From NCBI RefSeq assembly GCF_000949135.2, contig NZ_JTAN02000006.1, positions 1 through 64,000 on the forward strand: a DNA stretch of 64,000 bases, in the 5' to 3' direction. Of the stretch, positions 34,455-43,402 are shown in pieces. The first letter of the stretch is position 1, and every line of letters begins with the position of its first letter. A program made the position numbers and the translations under genes. Origin of the DNA: Burkholderia sp. USMB20. GTDB lineage: Bacteria > Pseudomonadota > Gammaproteobacteria > Burkholderiales > Burkholderiaceae. Under the pieces are notes generated by a model that had not been told where the DNA came from, made no database searches, and saw only the letters and a list, made by a program, of their open reading frames with translations.

Positions 34455-35750
34455 ATGAAGCAGAAGTCGCAGGCGTGGTTCACGGTATTCCTGCTGTTCC
34501 TGGTGTATGGCATCAACTATCTCGACCGCGTCGCGCTGTCGATCGTCGCGCCGATCGTGCAGACCGATCTCGGCATCGACGCCGCGCAGATGGGCCTCGT
34601 CTTCAGCACGTTCTTCATCGGCTACGCGCTGTTCAATTTCATCGGCGGGCTCGCGTCCGACCGGCTCGGGCCGAAGCTCGTATACGTGCTGTCGGTCGGG
34701 CTGTGGTCGGTGTTCTGCGGAATGACCGCGCTCACCGTCGGCTTCGTGAGCCTGCTGATCGTGCGGCTGCTGTTCGGCATGGCCGAAGGGCCGCTGTGCT
34801 CGGCCGCGAACAAGATGGTCAACAACTGGCTGCCGCGCGACGCCGCCGCGACCGCGATGGGCCTGCTCAGCGCCGGCTCGCCGCTCGGCGGCGCGATCGC
34901 CGGGCCGATCGTCGGCCTGCTGGCCGCGCACTTCGGCTGGCGACCGGCGTTCTGGATCGTATGTGCGATCGGGCTCGTGTGGGTCGTCGTGTGGATGATG
35001 TCGACCTCGGACCGTCCGGCCACGCCGGTCGGCGGCGCAGCGGGTGCGCCCGCAGCGACACCCGCCGCTGCGCCCCCCCACGCAGGTGCCGCCGCCGGCC
35101 CCGCAACGCCCGCACACACGCTGTCGCACTACGTGCGCCAGCCGCGCATCCTCGCGACGGCCGCCGCGTTCTTCAGCTACAACTACGTGCTGTTCTTCTT
35201 CCTGAGCTGGTTCCCGAGCTACCTCGTGCGTGCGCACCATCTGAACATCAAGGAGATGAGCGTCGCCACCGTCGTGCCCTGGCTCGTCGGCACGGTCGGC
35301 CTCGCGTGCGGCGGCGCGATCTCGGATGCGCTGTACCGGCTCACCGGCAACCTGCTGCTGTCGCGCCGGATCGTGCTCGTCACCTGCCTGCTCGGCGCCG
35401 GCGCGTGCGTGGCCGTCGCGGGCGCCGTGCAGTCGACCCAAGGCGCGGTCGCGCTGATGTCGGTGTCGCTGTTCTTCCTGTACGTGACGGGTGCGATCTA
35501 TTGGGCGATCGTTCAGGATGTCGTGCATCCGGCGCGCGTCGGCGGCGTCAGCGGCTTCCTGCATTGCATGGGCAGCCTGTCGGGCGTGATCGGGCCGGCG
35601 GTGACCGGCTTCATCGTCGAGCGCAGCGGCTCGTTCGCGTCCGCGTTCGTGCTGGCCGGCGCGATTGCACTCGCGGGCGCGGTGCTGGCCGGCGTGTTCG
35701 TGCGCAACGCACGGCAGTCGGAAGTGCTGCGCGAACGCACCGCACACTGA
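34455..35750 (+). CDS. MFS anion:cation symporter for sugar acids (ACS family)
   Basis: The 431-residue product starts at ATG 34455, with AAGGAGA upstream. It has 12 membrane helices with the ACS opening VYGINYLDRVALSIVAPI, FLVRL-type loops (ASDRLGPKLV) and MAEGPLCSAANKMVNNWLP. A Pro/Ala-rich loop lies between helices 6 and 7 at about residues 190-220. The family includes glucarate, galactonate and hexuronate carriers. It is in the uxuB unit, so it should import the substrate of this pathway. Confidence 0.9.
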   Translation: MKQKSQAWFTVFLLFLVYGINYLDRVALSIVAPIVQTDLGIDAAQMGLVFSTFFIGYALFNFIGGLASDRLGPKLVYVLSVGLWSVFCGMTALTVGFVSLLIVRLLFGMAEGPLCSAANKMVNNWLPRDAAATAMGLLSAGSPLGGAIAGPIVGLLAAHFGWRPAFWIVCAIGLVWVVVWMMSTSDRPATPVGGAAGAPAATPAAAPPHAGAAAGPATPAHTLSHYVRQPRILATAAAFFSYNYVLFFFLSWFPSYLVRAHHLNIKEMSVATVVPWLVGTVGLACGGAISDALYRLTGNLLLSRRIVLVTCLLGAGACVAVAGAVQSTQGAVALMSVSLFFLYVTGAIYWAIVQDVVHPARVGGVSGFLHCMGSLSGVIGPAVTGFIVERSGSFASAFVLAGAIALAGAVLAGVFVRNARQSEVLRERTAH

Positions 35751-35766
35751 CCTTTCAAGGCTGACG

Positions 35767-35807
35767 AAGGCCGCGCGGCGCCGCATGAGTCGGCACCGCG
35801 CGGCCTT
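35767..35807 (+). terminator. Terminator of the uxuB-MFS unit
   Basis: A perfect 12-bp stem, AAGGCCGCGCGG (35767-35778) with CCGCGCGGCCTT (35796-35807), lies 17 bases after the carrier stop, followed by GTCGTTTC. Confidence 0.8.
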
Positions 35808-35964
35808 GTCGTTTCATCCAATCATCGCACCCTCGAATATCTCCCATCCGATATCGCGATTTCCGCTGTCGATCGCGCGCCTCTAGACTGGCTACGCGAT
35901 GGCGACGCTGCGCAGCGGCACGGCGCAGCGGCACGCCCCCACGAAAACGATATGGGAGAGTTCG

Positions 35965-36756
35965 ATGTCCGACCGGGATGCGCGCCGCGGCGCGCTCAAG
36001 ACACTCGGCCTCGCGGCCGCCACGGCGCTGCTCGGCGCCGCGCGCACCGCGCAGGCTGCGACGCCCGAATCCGGCGCGCTGCTGGCCGGCGGCGCGACGC
36101 GCCTCGCCGACCTCACCCGCCGCCTCGCGGCCACGCCGAGACGACGCGACTTCAAGACGGTGCCGATGATCGTCGAGCGCCCCGATCAATGGGATCACAC
36201 GGCACTCATGGAAGTGATCGGCTATCGCGGCGGCCCGAAGCAGGTGTGGGACAACACCGAGCTCGGCGGCCCGTGGCTGAACCTGATGCGCAATGCGCTG
36301 AACGCGCAGGTCTGGGGGTTTGGTCACCCGGACTTCCTCGTCGTGTCGGCCACGCACGGCGCCGCGCATCTTGCGCTGTTCGATCCGGCCGCGTGGGACA
36401 AATACGGCCTCGCGACATTCGCCGGCACCGCGTTCGCGACCAACACGCTGCTCGCCGCGAAACCCGCGCAGTCGAAAGACGCGAAGGATCACGAACTACC
36501 TGATGGCGCGTTCTCGTCGCACGACAACAGCATCGCCGCGCTGCAGCAGCGCGGCGTCGTGTTCCTGGCATGCCACAACGCGATCTGGGAGCTCGCGGAA
36601 CGGCTCGACCGCGCGAATGCGAATCCGGACAAGCTCCCGCTCGACGCGCTCGCCGCCGACCTGACCAACCACGTGATTCCGTCGGTGATCGTCACGCCGG
36701 GCGTGGTCGGTACGCTGCCCGAGCTGCAGCACGCCGGTTTCACTTACGCGAAGTGA
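35965..36756 (+). CDS. Tat-exported DsrE-like protein
   Basis: The 263-residue product starts at ATG 35965, with GGGAGAG upstream. The N-terminus carries a twin-arginine signal: Arg7-Arg8-x-x-Leu-Lys, then a hydrophobic stretch ending AQA. The mature part has a DsrE/TusD-like pattern: LQQRGVVFLACHNAIWELAE with a single Cys, and at the end VIPSVIVTPGVVGTLPELQ followed by GFTYAK. DsrE-fold proteins carry or handle sulfur. It begins a unit with a solute-binding protein and two cytochromes, one of them TsdA-like, which supports a role in periplasmic sulfur oxidation. Confidence 0.72.
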   Translation: MSDRDARRGALKTLGLAAATALLGAARTAQAATPESGALLAGGATRLADLTRRLAATPRRRDFKTVPMIVERPDQWDHTALMEVIGYRGGPKQVWDNTELGGPWLNLMRNALNAQVWGFGHPDFLVVSATHGAAHLALFDPAAWDKYGLATFAGTAFATNTLLAAKPAQSKDAKDHELPDGAFSSHDNSIAALQQRGVVFLACHNAIWELAERLDRANANPDKLPLDALAADLTNHVIPSVIVTPGVVGTLPELQHAGFTYAK

Positions 36757-36764
36757 GGCGCCCG

Positions 36765-37817
36765 ATGACATCGATCCGCACGCGTTCTCCGTGGCGACGC
36801 CGGTGGCTCACAGCGCTGTCCGCCACGCTGGCCGCGCTCTGCTGCACGTCGGCGCTGTCGCTCGCTGCCCCGGCCGATGCTTCAAACAGCGTCTTTCCGC
36901 CGTGGCAGGACGGCCGCAACAATGACGCGACGAACCGCGGCCTCGAATTCACGGTGCCGCAGGTCGACGTGCTCGCCGATTTCCACGGCGACCTCACCGC
37001 GCCGAAGCTCGTGCTGTACGTCGGCGGCAACTACTTCTTCGCGATGGCGCCGCTCGTCGCGCAGTTCGAGACCGACCATCCGGAATACCGCGGCCGCATC
37101 TACTGGGAAACGATCCCGCCCGGCCTGCTCGTGAAGCAGATCCACGCGGGCGGCACGATCACCGTCGGCAACATGACGTGGACGGTCGAGCCCGACGCGT
37201 ATTTCGCCGGGCTCGGCAAGATCGACGAACTGATCGCGGACGGCACGCTCGACGGTCCGGCCGTGCCCTATGTGACCAACCAGTTGACGATCATGGTGCG
37301 CGCCGGCAATCCGAAGCACATCGCGTCGCTGAGCGATCTCGCGCGGCCCGACGTGAAGCTCGCGATGCCGAACCCGGCGTTCGAAGGCGTCGCGCGGCAG
37401 ATCCGCGCATCGCTCGTGAAAGCCGGCGGCGATACGCTCGCGCGCACCGTCTACGACGACAAGGTGCGCGCCGGCACGACCGAACTCACGCACATCCATC
37501 ATCGGGAAACCGCGCTGTTCCTGATGCAGGGGCGCGCGAACGCCGGCGTGCTGTGGCAATCGGAAGCGGCGTTCCAGGAACAGGTCGGGCATCCGCTGAT
37601 GCACATCGACATTCCGGCCGCGCACAATACGACGGCGATCTATGCAGGCGCGATGGTGAAGCACGCGCCGCATCCGGAAGCCGCACGCGCTTGGCTCGCG
37701 TTCATCCGGTCGCCCAAGGCGTTCCGGATTTTCGCGCGCTACGGCTTCGGGCGATACGACGCGACCGCACCGACACCGCAGCTTGCGCCACGGCAAGACC
37801 GGCCCGACGCGGGCTGA
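36765..37817 (+). CDS. Periplasmic solute-binding protein, ModA/sulfate-binding type
   Basis: The 350-residue product starts at ATG 36765, nine bases after the preceding stop. The signal peptide has RRRWLTALSATLAALCC and a cleavage near LSLA|AP. The mature protein has the type 2 binding fold used for oxyanions: KLVLYVGGNYFFAMAPLVAQ, TVGNMTWTVEPDAYFAG, PYVTNQLTIMVRAGNP, RPDVKLAMPNPAFEGVARQI, and IYAGAMVKHAPHPEAARAWL. No ABC permease or ATPase gene is adjacent, so it may act as a periplasmic carrier or sensor rather than in classic import. The oxyanion is unknown; a sulfur oxyanion fits the neighbours. Confidence 0.75.
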   Translation: MTSIRTRSPWRRRWLTALSATLAALCCTSALSLAAPADASNSVFPPWQDGRNNDATNRGLEFTVPQVDVLADFHGDLTAPKLVLYVGGNYFFAMAPLVAQFETDHPEYRGRIYWETIPPGLLVKQIHAGGTITVGNMTWTVEPDAYFAGLGKIDELIADGTLDGPAVPYVTNQLTIMVRAGNPKHIASLSDLARPDVKLAMPNPAFEGVARQIRASLVKAGGDTLARTVYDDKVRAGTTELTHIHHRETALFLMQGRANAGVLWQSEAAFQEQVGHPLMHIDIPAAHNTTAIYAGAMVKHAPHPEAARAWLAFIRSPKAFRIFARYGFGRYDATAPTPQLAPRQDRPDAG

Positions 37818-37863
37818 CCGCGCAATTGCACACGCCACAAGACAGACAACAAGGAGGGGACCC

Positions 37864-38550
37864 GTGAACGATTCGGTCGACACACCGCGACGCCGGTTCG
37901 CGCCGCTGCTGCTCGCCGCGGCAGCGCTCCTGGCCGGCAATGCGCGCGCGGACGACGTCGCGCTCGGCAAGACCATCGCCACCCGGGGCACGACGACGGG
38001 CGTGGCTGCATGCATCGGCTGCCACGGCGCCCAGGGCGAAGGCAACGCGGCCGCAGGCTTTCCGCGGCTCGCCGGCACACATGCCGCCTATCTTTCGGCT
38101 CAACTCGCCGCGTTCGCCGACGGCAGCCGCCAGAATCCGGTCATGCAGCCGCTCGCGAAACTGCTGTCGCCGCGCGATCGCGACGCGGTCTCCGCGTACT
38201 TCGCGAGCCTGCCCGCGCCGCCCGCCATTGCCGCTTCCGACGCCGCGTCGATCGACCCGGCGAACACCGGCGCCTGGCTCGCGACGCGCGGACGCTGGTC
38301 GCAGGGCCTGCCCGCCTGTGCGCAATGCCACGGCGCGGGCGGCCTCGGCGTAGGCACCGCGTTTCCGCCGCTCGCCGGCCAGCCGGCCGCGTACATCGCG
38401 GGCCAGCTGAACGGCTGGAAGCGCGGCACGCGCGCGCCCGGCCCGATGGCGCTGATGCCGATGATTGCCGGCAAGCTGTCCGACGCCGATATCGACGCGG
38501 TGGCCGCCTACTATGCGCGCGGCGGCGCCGCGAACGGAGAACAACGATGA
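37864..38550 (+). CDS. Diheme cytochrome c (c4-like), probable TsdA partner
   Basis: The 228-residue product starts at GTG 37864, behind GGAGGGGA. The signal peptide is RRRFAPLLLAAAALLAGNARA|DD. Two heme sites are visible, ACIGCHG at about residues 53-59 and ACAQCHG at about 154-160, each followed by FPRLAG/FPPLAG and YLSAQL/YIAGQL, the c4 plan of two similar halves. It ends before the TsdA-like gene and likely accepts its electrons (TsdB-like role). Confidence 0.88.
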   Translation: MNDSVDTPRRRFAPLLLAAAALLAGNARADDVALGKTIATRGTTTGVAACIGCHGAQGEGNAAAGFPRLAGTHAAYLSAQLAAFADGSRQNPVMQPLAKLLSPRDRDAVSAYFASLPAPPAIAASDAASIDPANTGAWLATRGRWSQGLPACAQCHGAGGLGVGTAFPPLAGQPAAYIAGQLNGWKRGTRAPGPMALMPMIAGKLSDADIDAVAAYYARGGAANGEQR

Positions 38551-38580
38551 TCGATCGCTCGATGGTGGTCCGCGGCGCGC

Positions 38581-39591
38581 GTGCCGCGCTGCTCGGTGCG
38601 CCTGGCTGCCGCGCTCGCGTGCGCGGCCGCGCCGCAGGACGCCCCGGCGCCGCTTCCGCTCCGCCGCCTCCGCGCTTCCGCCTCCGCCGTTCCGCCTCCG
38701 CCGCTTCCGCCTCCGCCGCCTCCGCCGCTTCCCCTCCGCCTTCCGCCTCCCCGCTTCCGCCTCCGCCGCGGCCACCGTTCCGCGACGACTACGACGACGG
38801 CGAAGCCATTCACGCCGCCGCCCGAATCCGCGATACCCGCCGACGACTTCGGCAAGACCGTGAAGCTCGGCGAGCAGATCTTCCTGCACACGCCCGAGCT
38901 CGCGGGCAAGTACGTCGGCAACAAGCTGACCTGCGCGAGCTGCCACCTCGACGCGGGCCGCCGGCCCGAGTCGGGCCCGATGTGGGCCGCCTACCTGCTG
39001 TACCCGGCCTACCGCATCAAGAACGGCCACGTGAACACGTTCGCCGAACGCTTGCAGGGTTGCTTCAGATACAGCATGAACGGCAAGGCGCCGCCGGCCG
39101 GCGATCCGATTCTCGTTGCGCTCGAAACCTATTCGTACTGGCTCGCGCAGGGCGCGCCGGTCGGCGCGAAACTGCCCGGCCAGGGTTTCCCGAAACTGCC
39201 GCCGCCCGCGCAAAAAGCCGACTACGCGCGCGGCGCCGCCGTCTACACGCAGCACTGCGCGCTGTGTCACGGCGCGGACGGCCAGGGACAATCGAGCGGC
39301 GGCAAGCCGGTCTTTCCGGCGCTCTGGGGCGCACGCTCATTCAACTGGGGCGCGGGGATGGGCGACATCCGCAACGCGGCCGGCTTCGTGAAGGCCAACA
39401 TGCCGCTCGGGCTCGGCGGCACGCTGACCGATCAGGAAGCATGGGACGTCGCGACCTTCATGGACAGCCACGAACGCCCGCAGGACCCGCGCTTCACCGG
39501 CTCGGTGCAGGACACCCGCGCGAAATTCCACGACACGCCCGACTCGATGTACGGACGCGAGGTGAACGGCCGCGTGCTCGGCGCGCCATGA
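38581..39591 (+). CDS. tsdA: TsdA-like diheme thiosulfate dehydrogenase; start uncertain
   Basis: The catalytic part is intact: KLTCASCHLDAG (heme 1), VNTFAERLQGCFRYSMNG, whose Cys matches the unusual axial Cys of TsdA, PVGAKLPGQGFPKL, and CALCHGADGQGQ (heme 2). TsdA joins two thiosulfate molecules to tetrathionate in the periplasm. The only start in frame is GTG 38581, giving a short odd signal (VPRCSVRLAAALACAAAP). An ATG at 38547 in another frame opens a much better signal (MIDRSMVVRGARAALLGA). A one-base indel near 38590-38610, real or technical, would join them. A low-complexity Pro/Leu/Arg stretch follows. Confidence 0.8.
   Translation: MPRCSVRLAAALACAAAPQDAPAPLPLRRLRASASAVPPPPLPPPPPPPLPLRLPPPRFRLRRGHRSATTTTTAKPFTPPPESAIPADDFGKTVKLGEQIFLHTPELAGKYVGNKLTCASCHLDAGRRPESGPMWAAYLLYPAYRIKNGHVNTFAERLQGCFRYSMNGKAPPAGDPILVALETYSYWLAQGAPVGAKLPGQGFPKLPPPAQKADYARGAAVYTQHCALCHGADGQGQSSGGKPVFPALWGARSFNWGAGMGDIRNAAGFVKANMPLGLGGTLTDQEAWDVATFMDSHERPQDPRFTGSVQDTRAKFHDTPDSMYGREVNGRVLGAP
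38648..38770 (+). repeat. Low-complexity CCGCYTCCGCCT repeat in tsdA
   Basis: Degenerate CCGCTTCCGCCTCCGCCG-type units run for about 120 bp. In the tsdA frame they encode Pro/Leu/Arg; one frame over they encode Ala/Ser (SASAASASAAS), a more usual linker. Such tracts change length easily by slippage. Confidence 0.75.
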
Positions 39592-39625
39592 GACCTGGCC
39601 GGCGCGGGCGGCGCGGCTTGCACCA

Positions 39626-41548
39626 TCACGGACGCCAGCGATACACGACGAGGCTCGACCCGTTGTAGTTGTCCTTCGTGATCACGTATTCGCCGGTCGA
39701 GCGCAGGTACGCACGGATGCCGTACATCGAGTCGACGTCGTTACCGACGTCCATCGCCGACGTGTTCGAGTTCGTCAACGTGGTGACGAGGCTGCCGGTG
39801 TTCAGGTCGAACACGTCGACGTTCGGTACCGTGTGCACGTAGCCGACGAACAGGTAGTGGCCGGCCGCCGCCATCGATTTCGGATTCGCGCTCGTCAGGT
39901 TGATCGCCACGTTCGGCGTGCTCGTGTTGCCGGCCATCCAGCCGCGATAGACCTCGATGTGCCCGTTCATCGCGGTCCAGTCCCAGCTGCCCGAGATGCC
40001 CTGCGCGAGGATCATCGTGTCGCTGTCGGCCTGGTAGATGATCCGCGTGAGCGGCAGCACGGTGCGCGGAATCGGAATCTGCACCGGCTTGCCCCATGTC
40101 GGCTTCCCGGCCGCGTCGAAACCCGTCATCGGATAGTGCGAGATGTTGTTGGTGCGATCGAGCCCGGCCCACACGTCGCCATTGTCGTCGAGCGCGAAAC
40201 CGGCCGTTACCTGCAGCGTCGTGTTGAACGGCTTGCCGGGAATCGAGCCGTCCGGAATCGCGATGTAGCCGCTGGCGCCGTTGAAGTGATAGAGGTTGTA
40301 GTTGCCCGGGTTCTGCCCGGTCGCGACGAGCATCCGGGTGCCCTTTACCAGCGCCAGCTGGCCGAAATGCTGGCCGCGCTGGTAGTCGTTCATGTCGAGG
40401 CGCGGGTCCTTCGGATAGCTGAACGGATCGATCGTGTTCGCGACGAACGTGCCGCCCGCGGTGCCGGTATACACGTTGTTGCCGCTGTAGAAGAACGCGC
40501 CGTCGGTCGCCGGATCGGGCGCGGCGGCGCCTTCGAAGTTCAGCGCCTGCAGCTTCCATTGCAGCGCGCCCGTCGGGTTGTACGAATGCAGGTCGGTGCT
40601 GCCGTTGCGCCCGAGATCCCAGCCGCCGCCCCACGCGTTGTTCAGCACGTACAGGTTGCCGGCCGCGTCCTTGCCGATGCCTGCGACGCGCGTGAAGCGC
40701 TTGTCGCCGACCTGCCCCTTGATGCCCGACGTCGTGTCGAGATAGCCGCCCTGCACGCCGAACGTGCCGAGCTGCACGGGCTGGCCCACGAGCGCGTAGA
40801 TCTTGATGTTCATGTCGGGGCCTTCGTCGCCCACCAGCAACTGCCCGCGCGGCGCATCGAAATACAGCGATGCCGGCCGCGCACGCGCCGCCATCTGGAT
40901 CGTGCTCATCGCCGTGCCCGTCGGGCTGAACTGCGCGACGACGCCCGCGCTCTTGCGCGCGACCCACAGGTTGCCGGCCCCATCCAGCGCCAGCGCGCCG
41001 GGCCCCGATACGCCGATGTCGCGCTGCCACACGCCGTCCGTCGTGTAGACGCGCACGCGGTTGCCGTAGAAGTCGCTCACGTACAGCAGGTTGCCCGCCG
41101 TCGCGAGGCCCGTGATCACGTCCGCGTACTGGATGCCCGTCCACGTGCTGACCGGAATGCGCAGGTCGCGCTGGTTCGTGCTGCGGTTGTAGCGGCCGAC
41201 CGAGCCGCTGCCGAACGTGCGGTTGTAGCCGAGCGCGACGAACAGCGCGTTCGCGTTGCCGGTGATCGCGCCGCCCTGGAATTCGTCATGGATGCCGATC
41301 GTGCCGAGCGTCTGCCCGTTCTGGTAGATCGCGACGCCGCCCGCGTTCTCGTCCCAGCGTGACGCCGTATAGATCACGCCCTCGGGGGCGACCCACAGCG
41401 AGCGCGCGCCGTTGCCGACGTGCGCGGCGAGCGTGCCGAACGTGTTCGCGAGCCAGTCCGTCGTGTATTGCGCTTGTGCGTGACTGACCGGCGCCAGCAT
41501 TGCCATGCACAATCCAAGCAATGCCGCGCGAATTTGTTTCGATAACAT
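39626..41548 (-). CDS. Secreted beta-propeller (NHL-like) protein
   Basis: The 640-residue product starts at ATG 41548, with GGGAG upstream. The signal peptide LLGLCMAMLAPVSHAQA is typical of export. The rest is strand-rich, with repeating short blades of the type GALALDGAGNLWVARKSAG, GIGKDAAGNLYVLNNAWGGG, GFALDDNGDVWAGLD and LFVGYVHTVPNVDVFDLN. The D-x-x-G-N-x-[YW]-V motif is typical of NHL/SMP-30-type propellers. No catalytic motif is clear. It could bind ligands at the surface or in the periplasm. It is monocistronic, convergent with tsdA, and preceded by an AT-rich stretch. Confidence 0.75.
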   Translation of the reverse strand: MLSKQIRAALLGLCMAMLAPVSHAQAQYTTDWLANTFGTLAAHVGNGARSLWVAPEGVIYTASRWDENAGGVAIYQNGQTLGTIGIHDEFQGGAITGNANALFVALGYNRTFGSGSVGRYNRSTNQRDLRIPVSTWTGIQYADVITGLATAGNLLYVSDFYGNRVRVYTTDGVWQRDIGVSGPGALALDGAGNLWVARKSAGVVAQFSPTGTAMSTIQMAARARPASLYFDAPRGQLLVGDEGPDMNIKIYALVGQPVQLGTFGVQGGYLDTTSGIKGQVGDKRFTRVAGIGKDAAGNLYVLNNAWGGGWDLGRNGSTDLHSYNPTGALQWKLQALNFEGAAAPDPATDGAFFYSGNNVYTGTAGGTFVANTIDPFSYPKDPRLDMNDYQRGQHFGQLALVKGTRMLVATGQNPGNYNLYHFNGASGYIAIPDGSIPGKPFNTTLQVTAGFALDDNGDVWAGLDRTNNISHYPMTGFDAAGKPTWGKPVQIPIPRTVLPLTRIIYQADSDTMILAQGISGSWDWTAMNGHIEVYRGWMAGNTSTPNVAINLTSANPKSMAAAGHYLFVGYVHTVPNVDVFDLNTGSLVTTLTNSNTSAMDVGNDVDSMYGIRAYLRSTGEYVITKDNYNGSSLVVYRWRP

Positions 41549-42208
41549 GAATGATGCTCCCGGACGATCGTTTTTCGACACTCTAATTCGCCGCGTATGA
41601 AATATCGGTGATTTTTTAAAAAACCGGTTCAATTGCATGTCGAATTGTTAATTGCGTTCCTTTACCGCGCGACGCCGGCTGACTGAAGATGGACCGATCC
41701 GGAAGTCGCACCGCGGATCCCCGCCAGGCAGCGCTCTCGCGATCCACGGTTTTCGGCACTTTATTCCGAATCGCCCAATACAAATACGTCATTTTTTCTG
41801 ATTCAAACGCATTGAATTTCCATTGCCGGCAAGTCGATTCAATGATTACAAATCGAAATTAAAATGAAAGAAAAAAAATATGGTTCGGCGCATGCGACAT
41901 CACGTTACCGGACGCGCGGGCCGCATACCGTATTGCCGGGAAATCGTGAAGAAGTGAAATAAGACGATGCGCAACGGAATGCCGTTGCCGATGCAGGCAG
42001 CCCGGAGGAGGTGCCGAGAATTCGGCGGAAGGAGACACGGCCGCAGGTCAACCGGGAAGGCCGCACGCCGGCCGGACGTGAAGGCGATGCGCTCCGGTGC
42101 GGGCCGTCGGGCATCGCGCCGTCCGAGCCGCCCGGATACGACAGGATTGGGTACACGTCGCGCAGCCGGTGGCCCGCATCGAGTGCGGGCCACTGGCTGC
42201 ACATGCCA
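41549..42208. other. 660-bp intergenic region, AT-rich at its left
   Basis: No gene is supported. Bases 41570-41900 are much more AT-rich than the surroundings and should hold the promoter of the propeller gene. The right end holds the porin hairpin. Confidence 0.55.
42164..42198 (-). terminator. Long hairpin after the second porin
   Basis: A 15-bp stem with one wobble (42164-42178 with 42184-42198), loop of 5, begins 11 bases after the porin stop. There is no U-tail, but position and strength suggest a transcript end. Confidence 0.65.
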
Positions 42209-43402
42209 TCAGAACTTCTGACGCAGCCCGAGGCTGACGATCGCCTGCGATCGCGAGTCGGACGAGTGGCCGTTCGCCTTGTCCGACACCGATGCGGTCG
42301 CCGCCACCGGCCGGCCGAGCGCGTCGAGCGTCGTGCCCGACGCATGCTGGTACGCGCCGAGCAGGTACACGCTGGTGCGCTTCGACAGGTCGTAGACCGC
42401 ACCGAGCGTGACGTTGTGATACTGCGCGCGGTTGTCGATGCCGTCGACGTCGCTGCCGCGCGTGTAGCTGTAGCCTGCGAACAGTTGCGTCTGCGGCTGC
42501 ACGTTCCAGCGCGTGAACACGCCCGCGACGTTGAACGTCGCATGACCGCTGAACAGCGACTGGGCACCGCTGCGGTACTGCACGTTGCTGTAGTTCACCC
42601 CGACCACGGCCGGGCCGAAGTCGTACGTCGCGCCGGTCGCGATGATCTGCTGCGACTGCGCGCTCGCATAGCCTTCGTTGATCGACGAGTTGAACAGGCC
42701 GTCGTCGGTGCTCCGCCACTTGCCGGCGGTCGGGTCGGTCGCGCCCGTCTTGCTGTTGTCCGAACGCTCGTAGCCGACGCCCACGCGCAGCGGCCCCGCC
42801 GCGTACGCCGCGCCGACGCTCCACGTGTTGCGCTGCTTCATGCTGCCCGGCTGGCTGCCGAAGCCGTACAGCGCGCCGAACGTGAAGCCCGCGTAGTTCG
42901 CGCTCGTGTACTTGATCGAGCTGTCGACGCGCGCGGTCTGGTCGAGGTCGTCGATGTCGCCCGGATGCGCGCCGAAGCCGCCGATGAAGGACGACGGGCC
43001 GACCGGGCTCACGAAGTCGTCGAGCGACGTGTACTGGCGACCGAGCGTGACCGTGCCGTAGCGGTCGCTGCCGACGCCGACGAACGCCTGCCGGCCGAAC
43101 TGGCGGCCGCCCTGGCCCGACGTGCCGTTGGTGATGTCGAAGCCGTTCTCGAGCACGAACAGCGCGCGCATCCCGCCGCCGAGATCCTCGGCGCCCTTGA
43201 TGCCCCAGCGGCTGCCGGACAGGTTGCCGGTGGTCAGGGCGACGTCCGAGTGCCCCGTATAGGCGCCCGGCGAGCCGACCCGTTCGTTGCTGCGATAGGT
43301 CACGCCCGCATCGACGATGCCGTACAGCGTGACGGAGCTTTGCGCGGAGGCGATGCCCGCGAGCGAGAGCAGCAGCGGTGCTGCGATCAGTTGCTTGTTC
43401 AT
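42209..43402 (-). CDS. Gram-negative porin 2
   Basis: The 397-residue product starts at ATG 43402, with GGAG upstream. The signal peptide MNKQLIAAPLLLSLAGIASA|QSSVTLYG is of the standard Burkholderia type. Motifs SRWGIKGAEDLGGGMRALFV, GRQFGRQAFVGVGSDRYGTV and ending SLGLRQKF with terminal Phe are typical. Loops differ from the porin at 25436, so permeation specificity should differ. It is monocistronic. A GGAACCGGTTCC palindrome lies in its upstream region. Confidence 0.93.
   Translation of the reverse strand: MNKQLIAAPLLLSLAGIASAQSSVTLYGIVDAGVTYRSNERVGSPGAYTGHSDVALTTGNLSGSRWGIKGAEDLGGGMRALFVLENGFDITNGTSGQGGRQFGRQAFVGVGSDRYGTVTLGRQYTSLDDFVSPVGPSSFIGGFGAHPGDIDDLDQTARVDSSIKYTSANYAGFTFGALYGFGSQPGSMKQRNTWSVGAAYAAGPLRVGVGYERSDNSKTGATDPTAGKWRSTDDGLFNSSINEGYASAQSQQIIATGATYDFGPAVVGVNYSNVQYRSGAQSLFSGHATFNVAGVFTRWNVQPQTQLFAGYSYTRGSDVDGIDNRAQYHNVTLGAVYDLSKRTSVYLLGAYQHASGTTLDALGRPVAATASVSDKANGHSSDSRSQAIVSLGLRQKF

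Noticed and set aside
38010-39668. 552-codon frame across the two cytochrome genes
   Set aside because: Arg-rich and lacks heme motifs except by chance; only its short signal-like stretch at 38547 is of interest, reported as a possible frameshift.
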